A DNA stretch of 64,000 nt from JANNSX01 sp041397825 (GTDB taxonomy: Bacteria > Pseudomonadota > Alphaproteobacteria > Rhizobiales > Hyphomicrobiaceae), in contig JAWKVX010000002.1 in NCBI GenBank assembly GCA_041397825.1, positions 124,001 to 188,000 on the forward strand, written 5' to 3'. Shown piece by piece: positions 11,329 through 19,494 of this stretch. The position numbers and the translations under genes are program-made. Each line of letters starts with the position of its first letter. Positions within the stretch are counted from its first letter, which is position 1. The notes beneath the pieces are model-generated. The model made no database searches and was not told the DNA's origin. It saw nothing but the letters and a program-made list of their open reading frames with translations.

Positions 11329-12144
11329 ATGGCCTTCACACTCGCCCCCGTCGCCGTCACCAAGGAGATGATCGATCAGTACCGCCGCGACGGCGCCGCG
11401 CCGATCCGCGGCGTGTTCAAGGATTGGGTGGAAAGCCTGCGCGCCGCCATCGAGACGTGCTTGGCCCAGCCGTCGGGTGATGCCCGCATCTACGACAGCC
11501 CCGGCGGCGGGCGCTTCCTCAACGACTATTGCCGCTGGATGGACGTGCCGGAGCTCAACGACTTCGTATTCAACTCGCCGGCGGCCGCCGTCGCCGCGGA
11601 GCTGATGGGCGCCAAGACCGTGCGCCTGTTCCACGACCACATCCTCGTCAAGGAGCCCGGCGCCGATACGCCGACACCCTGGCACCAGGACGCCCCCTAC
11701 TATTCGGTCGAGGGACCGATGACCTGCAGCCTCTGGATTCCCCTCGACCGCGTGCCGATGGAGCGCACCGTCCAGTTCGTGGCGGGCTCGCACACATGGG
11801 GCAAGCTTTACAAGCCGATGCGCTTCAACAAGACCGCACTCAACGAGAACGACGGCCTCGACGTGTTGCCCGACATCGATGGCGATCCGTCGAAATACAA
11901 GGTGCTCGCCTGGCCGCTCGAGCCGGGCGACGCCGTCGCCTTCGACTACAAAACGATCCACGCCGCACCGGCCAATCTGTCGAAGGCCGATCGGCGTCGC
12001 GCGTTCTCGCTGCGCGTCGTCGGCGACGGCGCCAGCTATCGCCGGGTGGATGGCATCGTCACCTCGCCGCCGATGCGCGATGTGACGCTGCCGCACGGAG
12101 CAGCGCTGGAAGGGCCGCAGTTTCCGGTGTTGTTTGGCGGTTGA
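11329..12144 (+). CDS. phytanoyl-CoA dioxygenase (PhyH) family oxygenase
   Basis: 271-residue non-haem Fe(II)/2-oxoglutarate oxygenase. The iron triad is readable as His119-x-Asp121 in PWHQDAPYY and His211 in TIHAAP, with a basic 2-oxoglutarate residue near Arg222-224. Length and order fit the PhyH family, which hydroxylates small molecules or acyl-CoAs. ATG at 11329 is chosen although the frame is open far upstream, because upstream codons overlap the isomerase gene and conservation begins here. Converges on the DUF971 gene with a 10-base gap. Substrate not deducible. Confidence 0.85.
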   Translation: MAFTLAPVAVTKEMIDQYRRDGAAPIRGVFKDWVESLRAAIETCLAQPSGDARIYDSPGGGRFLNDYCRWMDVPELNDFVFNSPAAAVAAELMGAKTVRLFHDHILVKEPGADTPTPWHQDAPYYSVEGPMTCSLWIPLDRVPMERTVQFVAGSHTWGKLYKPMRFNKTALNENDGLDVLPDIDGDPSKYKVLAWPLEPGDAVAFDYKTIHAAPANLSKADRRRAFSLRVVGDGASYRRVDGIVTSPPMRDVTLPHGAALEGPQFPVLFGG

Positions 12145-12154
12145 GGTGGCGCCG

Positions 12155-12517
12155 TCACCCCCGTGACAGTCCCTTCCCCGCGAGCTCCGCCTCGTATTGC
12201 TGCCATAGCCGCGTCTCGTTCCGGCCGAGGTCGGCCAGATAGCTCCAGCGGTAGAAGCCGGTCGAATGTTCGTCGTCGAAGATGATCTGGATCGCGTAGT
12301 TGCCGACCGGCACGACCTCGCGGATGGTGATGTTGCGCTTACCCGAGACGGTCACGCGCTGCTCCGGCGAATGGCCCTGCACCTCGGCGCTCGGGCTGTG
12401 GACGCGCAGCAGCTCGGCGGCAAGCGTGTAGGCTTCGCCGGTGTCGAAGGCGACGGTGAGGTTGCGCTTCTCGCGGTCGAGGCGGATCTCGGTCGGCCAG
12501 GGGTCGGATGAGGTCAC
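12155..12517 (-). CDS. DUF971 / GBBH-like N-terminal domain protein
   Basis: 120-residue single-domain protein related to the N-terminal domain of gamma-butyrobetaine hydroxylase (DUF971). Seen: an early WPTEIRLDREKRNLTVAFD segment, then AELLRVHSPSAEVQGH, an IQIIFDDEHSTGFYRWSYL core and LGR. Such proteins are commonly encoded beside Mrp/ApbC-type iron-sulfur carrier ATPases, and here the mrp-like gene ends only 6 bases upstream on the same strand. A role in Fe-S cluster assembly is inferred from that association; no enzymatic residues are evident. Confidence 0.85.
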   Translation of the reverse strand: MTSSDPWPTEIRLDREKRNLTVAFDTGEAYTLAAELLRVHSPSAEVQGHSPEQRVTVSGKRNITIREVVPVGNYAIQIIFDDEHSTGFYRWSYLADLGRNETRLWQQYEAELAGKGLSRG

Positions 12518-12523
12518 GGGCCG

Positions 12524-13651
12524 CTACTCCACCACAATCCTTGGCGCCGCCTTCGTCGTGCCGCCGGCAAGTGCGGAGGCAACCTTCTCGGCGATCGCGC
12601 GATAGGGTCGTGCGAGCGGCCCATCCGGCTCGATCGCGGTCACCGGCTCGCCGCGATCGCTGGTCTCGCGAATGGTCATGTGCAGCGGCACGGCGCCCAG
12701 GAACGGCACGCCGAGCTTCCCGGCCTCGGCCTCGGCACCGCCGTGCCCGAAGATGTCTGAGCGCCTCCCGCAACTCGGGCAGACGAAATAGCTCATGTTC
12801 TCGACGATACCCAAGACCGGCACCTCGACCTGGCGGAACATGTTGAGGCCCTTCCGGGCGTCGATCAGGGCGAGATCCTGCGGTGTCGAGACGATGACGG
12901 CCCCCTTCAGTCCGACCTGCTGGGCCATGGTGAGCTGCACGTCGCCGGTGCCGGGCGGCATGTCGACGACCAGCACGTCGAGCGTACCCCAATCGACCTC
13001 GCGGAGCATCTGCGTCAGCGCCTGCATGACCATCGGTCCGCGCCAGATGACGGGCGTCGCCTCGTCCACCAGGAAACCCATGGACATGATCTTGAGCCCA
13101 TAAGCCTGCATCGGCTGCAGCCGGTTGTCTTTCACCTGTGGCCGACCCGAAAGGCCGAGCAGCCGTGGCAGCGAGGGGCCATAGACATCGGCGTCGAGCA
13201 TGCCGACCGCGAGTCCGAGGCTCTTCAGGCCCAGCGCCAGGTTGACGGCCGTCGTCGATTTGCCGACACCGCCCTTCCCCGAGGCCACGGCTATGATGCT
13301 CGCAATGCCCGCTACGGCCACCGGCTGGCCCCGGCCGGGCCTCGGCTGGGGCGCTCCGCTGCCGCTACTCGCCCGCGCCGGCTCACGGGCCGCCGCCGGA
13401 CGCTCCGCCGTGAGTGCCGCATTGACGCCCTCGACGCCCGGTATGGCCTGCACGGCCGCCTCGGCGGCCCGGCGCATTGGCTCCATCTCGGACGCCCGGT
13501 CCGGCGGTACGGTGATCGAGAAGTAGACCTTGGCATTGGCCAGCACGATCTCGGAGACGAGCCCTTGATCGACGATGCTTGCCTTTCCGCCCGGGGCGGT
13601 GACGGCACGTAGGGCCTCCAGCACGGTGTCCTTCGTCAGCGCGCGCGCCAT
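12524..13651 (-). CDS. apbC: Mrp/ApbC-type iron-sulfur cluster carrier ATPase
   Basis: 375-residue P-loop ATPase of the Mrp/NBP35 family, a scaffold that binds a transferable 4Fe-4S cluster. Residues 1-80 are the DUF59/MIP18-like domain. A proline/alanine-rich linker leads to the deviant Walker A KGGVGKST (126-133), the DADVYGPS switch, VVDMPPGTGD, and the cluster-binding pair Cys291-Pro-Ser-Cys294. The ATG at 13651 is preferred to the one at 13660 because AGGATGAGAG sits ahead of it. It is translated with the DUF971 gene just downstream. Confidence 0.92.
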   Translation of the reverse strand: MARALTKDTVLEALRAVTAPGGKASIVDQGLVSEIVLANAKVYFSITVPPDRASEMEPMRRAAEAAVQAIPGVEGVNAALTAERPAAAREPARASSGSGAPQPRPGRGQPVAVAGIASIIAVASGKGGVGKSTTAVNLALGLKSLGLAVGMLDADVYGPSLPRLLGLSGRPQVKDNRLQPMQAYGLKIMSMGFLVDEATPVIWRGPMVMQALTQMLREVDWGTLDVLVVDMPPGTGDVQLTMAQQVGLKGAVIVSTPQDLALIDARKGLNMFRQVEVPVLGIVENMSYFVCPSCGRRSDIFGHGGAEAEAGKLGVPFLGAVPLHMTIRETSDRGEPVTAIEPDGPLARPYRAIAEKVASALAGGTTKAAPRIVVE

Positions 13652-13852
13652 TGCTCTCATCCTGTGTTGACTGGCCGGGGTGTCGGGCGTTTGGCGCGGA
13701 CTCTAGCCAAGCACCGAACGTGGTCAAGGCGACGGCCTGGATGGTGCATGCCCAGGCAAATCGAGGTTGCACCTGAGCCTGATCCGACTAACCTCTCGGA
13801 ATGCGAAGACTCCAGAAGGGGCGCGCATGGACGGAACAGGGGAGGGAACCAC

Positions 13853-14413
13853 GTGCAGGGTCTGCTTGCCATCAGCCGCTCCATCGACCGAGTAAGCGCC
13901 TTCATCGGACGGCATATCTCCTGGCTCATTCTGATTGCGGTGCTGGTGTCGGCCGGCAATGCCATCATCCGGAAGGTGTTCGATACCTCGTCGAATGCCT
14001 GGCTGGAGCTGCAATGGTATCTGTTCGGCGCGGTGTTCATGCTGGCCGCCGCCTATACCTTGCAGCGCAACGAGCACATCCGCATCGACATCCTCTCGAA
14101 CATGCTCTCAAAGCGCACGCGTGACTGGATCGATGTCGTCGGCCACATCGTCATGCTGCTGCCGCTCGCCGCGCTGATGAGCTATCTCTGCTTCATCTTT
14201 TTCTGGAACTCCTATCAATCCGGGGAGATGTCAGGATCAGCCGGCGGCCTCATCCTCTGGCCGGCGCGTCTTTCGATCTTCCTCGGCTTCCTGCTGTTGC
14301 TGGCGCAGGGGTGCTCCGAGCTCGTCAAGCGGATCGCCGTCATTCAGGGGCTGATCGAGGATCCCTATCTCCAGCATGGCGCGCATGCTCCTCCGGGCGA
14401 GACGACACCATGA
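13853..14413 (+). CDS. TRAP transporter small permease (DctQ-like)
   Basis: 186-residue inner-membrane protein with four hydrophobic segments, the small (Q) subunit of a tripartite ATP-independent periplasmic transporter. A GTG start at 13853 is chosen: AGGGGAGGG lies just ahead and the upstream open frame is non-hydrophobic and poorly protein-like. Seen: the early WLELQWYLFG and QRNEHIRIDIL segments typical of DctQ. Its stop overlaps the start of the large permease (ATGA), so the two are coupled. The binding protein is encoded convergently downstream. Confidence 0.88.
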   Translation: MQGLLAISRSIDRVSAFIGRHISWLILIAVLVSAGNAIIRKVFDTSSNAWLELQWYLFGAVFMLAAAYTLQRNEHIRIDILSNMLSKRTRDWIDVVGHIVMLLPLAALMSYLCFIFFWNSYQSGEMSGSAGGLILWPARLSIFLGFLLLLAQGCSELVKRIAVIQGLIEDPYLQHGAHAPPGETTP

Positions 14414-16356
14414 CGGATTTCCTCATCCACAACATGGCGCCCATCATGTTTCTGGCGCTGGTCGTCTTCCTCCTACTCGGCTACCCGGTGGCCTTCGCGC
14501 TGTCGTTCGTCGGCCTTGGTTTTGCGGTGATCGGCATCGGTCTCGGGCTGTTCGAGCCGGTGTTCCTGCAACTGCTGCCGGAGCGCGTCTGGCAGATCAT
14601 GTCGAACGAGACGTTGCTCGCCATTCCGTTCTTCACATTCATGGGCCTCATTCTCGAGCGAACAGGCATGGCGGAGGAATTGCTCGAGACGGCCGGCAAG
14701 CTGTTCGGCCCGGTCAGAGGCGGCGTCGCCTATGCGGTCGTCGTCGTCGGCGCGTTGCTTGCGGCCACGACAGGTGTCGTCGCCGCCTCCGTAATGGCCA
14801 TGGGGCTGATCTCGCTGCCGATCATGCTTCGCTATGGGTACGACCGGCGGCTTTCGTCGGGTGTGATCGCAGCTTCGGGAACACTGGCACAGATCATTCC
14901 GCCGTCGCTGGTGCTCATCATCATGGCTGACCAGCTCGGTCGCTCGGTCGGCGATATGTACAAGGGCGCCATTGTTCCGGGCATCGTGCTGACCGGGCTC
15001 TATCTCGGCTATGTGCTGCTGTCGACATTGGTCTGGCCCAAGTCGGCGCCGGCCTTGCCGCCCGAGGCCAGGTCCTTCGGCGAGGGCGCCGACTATGCCT
15101 CGGTCATGCGGGCGGTTCTGCTGCCGATCGCCCTTGTGCTGCTGGTGATGATCGCCCTGTTCGAGCCGTCCGTCGCCAATCGGATCATTGCCGATCTTTC
15201 GCCCTCGCTCGGCGCGGCGTCGGTCACCTATCTCACCAGCGTGGCCGCGAGCATGGCCGGCTTCGTTGCCGGTGCGGCCCTCCTCACCGCCATCTATGCG
15301 CTGGCCCTCCACAGTTTTCCGAAGAGCATCGCACGGGTCCTGGCGGGGCTGATGGCGCTGGCCGCATTGCTGGTGCTGCTGCGTGGCGTTCTCTATCTGG
15401 TCGATGGCTTCCGTGCCTTGATGGCGGAGGCGTCACTCGACCTCATGCTCGTGGTTGAGATCGTCGTCTGGCTTGCCAGCGGCTGGCATTTCTACCTTGC
15501 GGTCGCGGGCCTTTTGCTGGGCGGACAGACACTCTGGCGCGCCCCGGCCCCGGCCGTCGCCAAGGCGGTTCTCGGTATCATTGCCGATCTTCTGCCGCCG
15601 CTCGTCCTGATCTTCCTGGTTCTCGGCACCATTTTCCAGGGCATTGCCACCCCGACCGAGGGCGGGGCGATGGGTGCGGTCGGCGCCCTGGTCGTTGCCA
15701 TCCTGAAGCGGCGTCTCAGCTTCACGCTGACCCGGCAGGCTCTCGATACGACGACGAAGCTCTCCGCCTTCGTCATCTTCATTCTCGTCGGCGCACGCGT
15801 CTTCTCGCTGACTTTCTACGGTGTCGACGGCCACAAATGGGTCGAGGAGCTGCTGCTCGACCTGCCCGGCGGCCAGACCGGTTTCCTCATCTTCGTCAAC
15901 CTGCTCGTCTTCGTGTTGGCCTTCTTCCTCGACTTCTTCGAGTTGGCCTTCATCGTCGTGCCACTGCTGGCACCCGTCGCCGAGAAGCTCGGCATCGACC
16001 TCATCTGGTTTGGCGTTTTGCTCGGCATCAACATGCAGACCTCGTTCATGCACCCGCCGTTCGGGTTTGCCCTCTTCTATCTGCGATCGGTGGCGCCGCG
16101 TGGTCCGTATGTCGATAAAGTGACGGGGTTGACGATGGCTCCGGTGACGACCGGACAGATCTACTGGGGGGCCGTGCCCTACGTGCTGATCCAGCTCATC
16201 ATGGTGGCGCTGACACTCATGTTGCCGCAGATGGTCTTGCACTATAAGGGGACGTCGACGGTCGATCCGTCCTCGATCGAGATCGTCGTGCCGCCCTCCG
16301 GCGACGACATTCTGGCGCCGCCGGATCTTTCGACCGCGCCGCCTTCCTTCGACTGA
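14410..16356 (+). CDS. TRAP transporter large permease (DctM-like), enlarged form
   Basis: 648-residue inner-membrane permease of the DctM family, which couples sodium entry to substrate uptake. The N-terminal half has the family motif NETLLAIPFFTFMG and the GxxAATTGVVAASV repeat. The C-terminal half repeats the pattern (GIATPTEGGAMGA and MQTSFMHPPFG). Classical DctM is about 430 residues. Here about 200 extra residues with several hydrophobic segments sit between the halves (about residues 220-390), and a polar proline-rich tail closes the protein. Coupled to the DctQ gene by ATGA. Confidence 0.9.
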   Translation: MTDFLIHNMAPIMFLALVVFLLLGYPVAFALSFVGLGFAVIGIGLGLFEPVFLQLLPERVWQIMSNETLLAIPFFTFMGLILERTGMAEELLETAGKLFGPVRGGVAYAVVVVGALLAATTGVVAASVMAMGLISLPIMLRYGYDRRLSSGVIAASGTLAQIIPPSLVLIIMADQLGRSVGDMYKGAIVPGIVLTGLYLGYVLLSTLVWPKSAPALPPEARSFGEGADYASVMRAVLLPIALVLLVMIALFEPSVANRIIADLSPSLGAASVTYLTSVAASMAGFVAGAALLTAIYALALHSFPKSIARVLAGLMALAALLVLLRGVLYLVDGFRALMAEASLDLMLVVEIVVWLASGWHFYLAVAGLLLGGQTLWRAPAPAVAKAVLGIIADLLPPLVLIFLVLGTIFQGIATPTEGGAMGAVGALVVAILKRRLSFTLTRQALDTTTKLSAFVIFILVGARVFSLTFYGVDGHKWVEELLLDLPGGQTGFLIFVNLLVFVLAFFLDFFELAFIVVPLLAPVAEKLGIDLIWFGVLLGINMQTSFMHPPFGFALFYLRSVAPRGPYVDKVTGLTMAPVTTGQIYWGAVPYVLIQLIMVALTLMLPQMVLHYKGTSTVDPSSIEIVVPPSGDDILAPPDLSTAPPSFD

Positions 16357-16370
16357 GGCGGAAAAGGAAT

Positions 16371-16397
16371 CGCCCCGGCCACTCTCTGGCCGGGGCG
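16371..16397 (-). terminator. hairpin terminator between converging TRAP genes
   Basis: Perfect 11-bp stem (CGCCCCGGCCA at 16371-16381 pairing with 16387-16397) around a CTCTC loop. Read on the minus strand it is followed by ATTCCTTTT, so it best serves the dctP-like gene. On the plus strand no T-run follows the hairpin. Confidence 0.75.
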
Positions 16398-16424
16398 CTC
16401 CACCGTCGCGATGTCTTTCAGGCC

Positions 16425-17537
16425 TCAGAGCGCCTTCTTGCGCTGCTGGCCCATCATGAAGTTGTCGAAGCTTGCCTCGGCGATCTGCTGCCAGAGGAAG
16501 GTCTCGTTGCGGAAGGCCATCATCGATTCGTAGATCGGTTTCCACTCGGCATTGCTCTCGGCGAGCTCCTTGTAGATCTCCTGAGCGGCATTGAAGCTTG
16601 CCTCCATGACATCCTGTGGGAAGGGCCGGAGTTGCGCGCCACCAGCCACCAGCCGGCGGATCGCCTGCGGGTTGAGAAAGTCATATTTCGCCACCATGTC
16701 CTGATTGGCGTGACCGCCGGCGATTCGGAGCAGCGACTTGTAGCTTTGCGGCAGCTCGTCATATTTCGCCTTGTTGACGCAGACGTGCAGCATCGGCCCA
16801 CCTTCCCACCAGCCGGGATAGTAGTAGTAGGGGGCGACCTTGTTGAAGCCGAGCTTCTCGTCGTCATAGGGACCGATCCATTCGGCGGAATCGATCGTGC
16901 CCTTCTCGAGCGAGGGATAGATGTCGCCGCCGGCGATCTGCTGCGGTACGACTCCGACCTTCGAGATCACCTTGCCGCCAAAGCCGCCGATCCGCATTTT
17001 GACGCCTTCGAGATCGGCGACCGAGTTGATCTCCTTGCGCCACCAGCCGCCCATCTGCACGCCGGTGTTGCCGGCCGCGATCGTGACGAGGTTGTGCTTG
17101 GCATAGAAGGCGTTGAGCAGGTCCTCGCCGCCTCCTTGGAACCACCAGGCGTTGTGCCCGCGGTAGTTCAGGCCGAAGGGAATTTGCGTGCCGAGAGCGA
17201 AGGTTGGATCCTTGCCCCAGTAGTAATACATGGCCGTGTGGCACATCTCGACCGAGCCGTCGCCGACCTTGTTGGCGGCCTCGAGACCGGGCGCGATCTC
17301 GCCGGGCGGAAAGACCTGGATCTGGAACTTGCCGTCGGTCGCTTCGGAGACGTATTTCGCGAATGTCTCTGCACCGCCGAAAATCGTGTCGAGGGACTTC
17401 GGAAAGCTCGATGTCATGCGCCACTTGAGCTCCGGCATCGACTGGGCGATGGCGGGTGCAGCAATCGTCGTCGCGGCAGCCGCGGCGACGCCGGCGCCGG
17501 CACCCTTCAGGACGTCGCGTCTCCTGACATTCGACAT
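16425..17537 (-). CDS. TRAP transporter substrate-binding protein (DctP family)
   Basis: 370-residue periplasmic binding protein. The N-terminus RRRDVLKGAGAG followed by a hydrophobic stretch and APAIAQ is a Tat signal, with cleavage after about residue 32. The mature part matches the TakP-like branch (WRMTSSFPKSLDTIFGGAE near its start, then a GGWWRKEI segment and a Trp/Tyr-rich PYYYYPGWWEGGP pocket region) that binds alpha-keto or other carboxylic acids. It converges on the permease genes, which is unusual for TRAP operons but keeps the system together. The ligand is not deducible. Confidence 0.92.
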   Translation of the reverse strand: MSNVRRRDVLKGAGAGVAAAAATTIAAPAIAQSMPELKWRMTSSFPKSLDTIFGGAETFAKYVSEATDGKFQIQVFPPGEIAPGLEAANKVGDGSVEMCHTAMYYYWGKDPTFALGTQIPFGLNYRGHNAWWFQGGGEDLLNAFYAKHNLVTIAAGNTGVQMGGWWRKEINSVADLEGVKMRIGGFGGKVISKVGVVPQQIAGGDIYPSLEKGTIDSAEWIGPYDDEKLGFNKVAPYYYYPGWWEGGPMLHVCVNKAKYDELPQSYKSLLRIAGGHANQDMVAKYDFLNPQAIRRLVAGGAQLRPFPQDVMEASFNAAQEIYKELAESNAEWKPIYESMMAFRNETFLWQQIAEASFDNFMMGQQRKKAL

Positions 17538-17713
17538 GTCGTTTCAACCTCCCTGTTTGCAACTGGGATCGAACGCATACTGGCCATTTCAATTGTCCGA
17601 TCTCGGCAAACTATTGGCCATAAGTCAGGGCAGGGCAAGGTCGAGTTTGCCTCGGAGCCCCCTGCTCGTGCTATTGATCCTCGAGCAGTCAGGTCACGAG
17701 CCCGGTTAAGCCT

Positions 17714-18346
17714 ATGCAAGCGTCCCCTTCACCCCTCGGCCTTATCCTCGCGGGTGGCCGATCCGAGCGCATGGGGGGACGTGAGAAGGCCATGCTCTCG
17801 CTCGGGGGCCGACCGATGATCGCCCACGTCGTCGAGCGGCTCGAACGGCAGGTCGAGCGGATCGTGATCAACGCCAACGGTGATCCGGTGCGGTTCCAGG
17901 GCTTCGGGCTGCCGGTGATCGCCGATACGGTCCAGGGTTTCGCCGGGCCGCTCGCCGGATTGCTCGCCGGCCTGAGCTACTCGCTCGGCGCGGCCGGGGG
18001 CGCGCCGGTCGTGACGGTCGCTGCCGATACGCCATTCTTTCCGCTCGATCTGGTCGGCAGGTTGGCTGACGAGCAGGCCGGCGACGGATCACGGATGGTC
18101 ATCGCCCAGTCCGAATCCGGCCGCCATCCAACCATCGGGCTCTGGCCCGCCTCTCTGCTTGGCGACCTCACCCGCTATCTCGCCTCTGGCAGCCGCAAGG
18201 CGGGTGACTGGGTCGAGCGACATCGTCCGGCGGCCGTCAGTTTCGAGACCATCGTTGCCGGCGGCTGCCGCATCGATCCCTTCTTCAACATCAACCGGCC
18301 GGAGGATCTCGCCCGGGCTGAAACCTATGCCGAGGCGCTCGCATGA
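17714..18346 (+). CDS. mobA: molybdenum cofactor guanylyltransferase MobA
   Basis: 210-residue cytoplasmic nucleotidyltransferase that joins GMP to molybdopterin, making the bis-MGD cofactor of DMSO-reductase-family enzymes. The signature LILAGGRSERMGG is at residues 10-22, followed by an EKAMLSLGGRPM lysine region and the metal aspartate in VAADTPFFP. Length is normal. The stop overlaps the start of mobB by ATGA, so the pair is coupled. It diverges from the dctP-like gene, with about 175 bases between for both promoters. Confidence 0.95.
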   Translation: MQASPSPLGLILAGGRSERMGGREKAMLSLGGRPMIAHVVERLERQVERIVINANGDPVRFQGFGLPVIADTVQGFAGPLAGLLAGLSYSLGAAGGAPVVTVAADTPFFPLDLVGRLADEQAGDGSRMVIAQSESGRHPTIGLWPASLLGDLTRYLASGSRKAGDWVERHRPAAVSFETIVAGGCRIDPFFNINRPEDLARAETYAEALA

Positions 18347-18858
18347 CCCCCACCCCGCCCGTGATCGCCGTCGTCGGCTGGAAGAATTCCGGCAAGACGA
18401 CTTTGGTGACGAAGCTCATCGCCGAGCTCTGCCGCCGGGGCCATCGGGTCGCGAGCATCAAGCACGCTCACCACATGTTCGAGATCGACCATCCCGGCAC
18501 CGACAGCTTCCGCCACCGCGAGGCCGGGGCTTCGTCGGTCGCCATCGTCTCGGCCCGGCGGGTGGCGCTCGTCCGCGAGATCGAGGAGGGGGAGGAGCCG
18601 GGCCTCGATGCGGTGCTGGCGTCGCTCGGCCCGGCAGATCTCGTGATCGTTGAAGGCTACAAGTCCCTGCCGCTCAAGAAGATCGAGGTGCGGCGGCGCG
18701 AGAGCAACCGCGACGGTGATCTGGCGCCGATCGATCGCGGCGTCCTGGCAATCGCGGCAGACTATCCGGTCGCGGCGACCGTTCCGGTGCTCGACCTCAA
18801 TCACGTCGGCGCGATCGCCGATTTCGTCGAGACGGCGCTCGACGTGAAGCGACGTTGA
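18343..18858 (+). CDS. mobB: molybdopterin-guanine dinucleotide biosynthesis adaptor MobB
   Basis: 171-residue P-loop GTP-binding protein that assists MobA. The Walker A motif GWKNSGKTT lies at about residues 10-18, then the family segment HAHHMFEIDHPGTDSFRHREAGA, here split between conserved His and Asp residues, and VEGYKSLPLKKIEV. Coupled to mobA by an ATGA overlap. Ends 24 bases before the converging isochorismatase-fold gene. Confidence 0.95.
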   Translation: MTPTPPVIAVVGWKNSGKTTLVTKLIAELCRRGHRVASIKHAHHMFEIDHPGTDSFRHREAGASSVAIVSARRVALVREIEEGEEPGLDAVLASLGPADLVIVEGYKSLPLKKIEVRRRESNRDGDLAPIDRGVLAIAADYPVAATVPVLDLNHVGAIADFVETALDVKRR

Positions 18859-18882
18859 GGGGTGCCCTGGCCGGTGCGCGCG

Positions 18883-19488
18883 TCAGCCGTTTGCGCGCGT
18901 GAGCTTGTCGTCCTTGCGCCCGCGCTCGGCCATGATGGCGGCAATGGCCACCGCCGCCGATGTGATCTCGGCATACTCGCCGTGCATGACGGCGAGCGAC
19001 AACTGGTGCACATCTTCGGCCGGCCAGAGCCGCCCCGTCCGGTCCCGAACATCGACTGCCCAGCAGGCATCGGCCGGGACGACCACGCGAAATCCCAGGT
19101 TGCCGGCATGACGCACCGTTGCTTCGAGCGAATTGTGCGTCAAAACGCCGGTGATGACGAGCGTGGTCGCTCCGCGGGCGTCGAGCAGGGACTCGAGCTC
19201 CGTGCCGATGAAGGCGCTGTTCGCCTCTTTGCCGACGACCGTCTCATTCGCGACCGGCATCGCGCATGGCTTGAACTCATGGCCCGGCTGGCCCGGCCGA
19301 TAGGGAGACCCGGGCTCGGTCGAATCGTGCCGGACGTGCACGACGGGCGCGCCGGCCTGTCGCCAGGCCGCCAGGAGAGCCGCAATGGAGGTTTCGGCTT
19401 CGGGATTGTTGCGCGGCCCCCATTGGCGATCGTCGATGGCGATCTGCACATCGATGATCAGGAGGTGCGTATCGATCGGGAGCCGCAT
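18883..19488 (-). CDS. isochorismatase-fold (cysteine hydrolase superfamily) protein with Ser at the nucleophile position
   Basis: 201-residue protein of the isochorismatase-like superfamily. Asp13 in IIDVQ and Lys87 in VVGKEANSAF stand at the positions of the catalytic Asp and Lys. The nucleophile loop reads GVLTHNSLEATVRHA, so Ser120 occupies the place of the usual cysteine (canonical T-x-x-C-V-x-x-T). It may still be a hydrolase working differently, as isochorismatase EntB also lacks the cysteine, or may be non-catalytic. It lies 6 bases after the mesaconyl-CoA hydratase gene on the same strand. Confidence 0.85.
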   Translation of the reverse strand: MRLPIDTHLLIIDVQIAIDDRQWGPRNNPEAETSIAALLAAWRQAGAPVVHVRHDSTEPGSPYRPGQPGHEFKPCAMPVANETVVGKEANSAFIGTELESLLDARGATTLVITGVLTHNSLEATVRHAGNLGFRVVVPADACWAVDVRDRTGRLWPAEDVHQLSLAVMHGEYAEITSAAVAIAAIMAERGRKDDKLTRANG

Positions 19489-19494
19489 CGGCCG

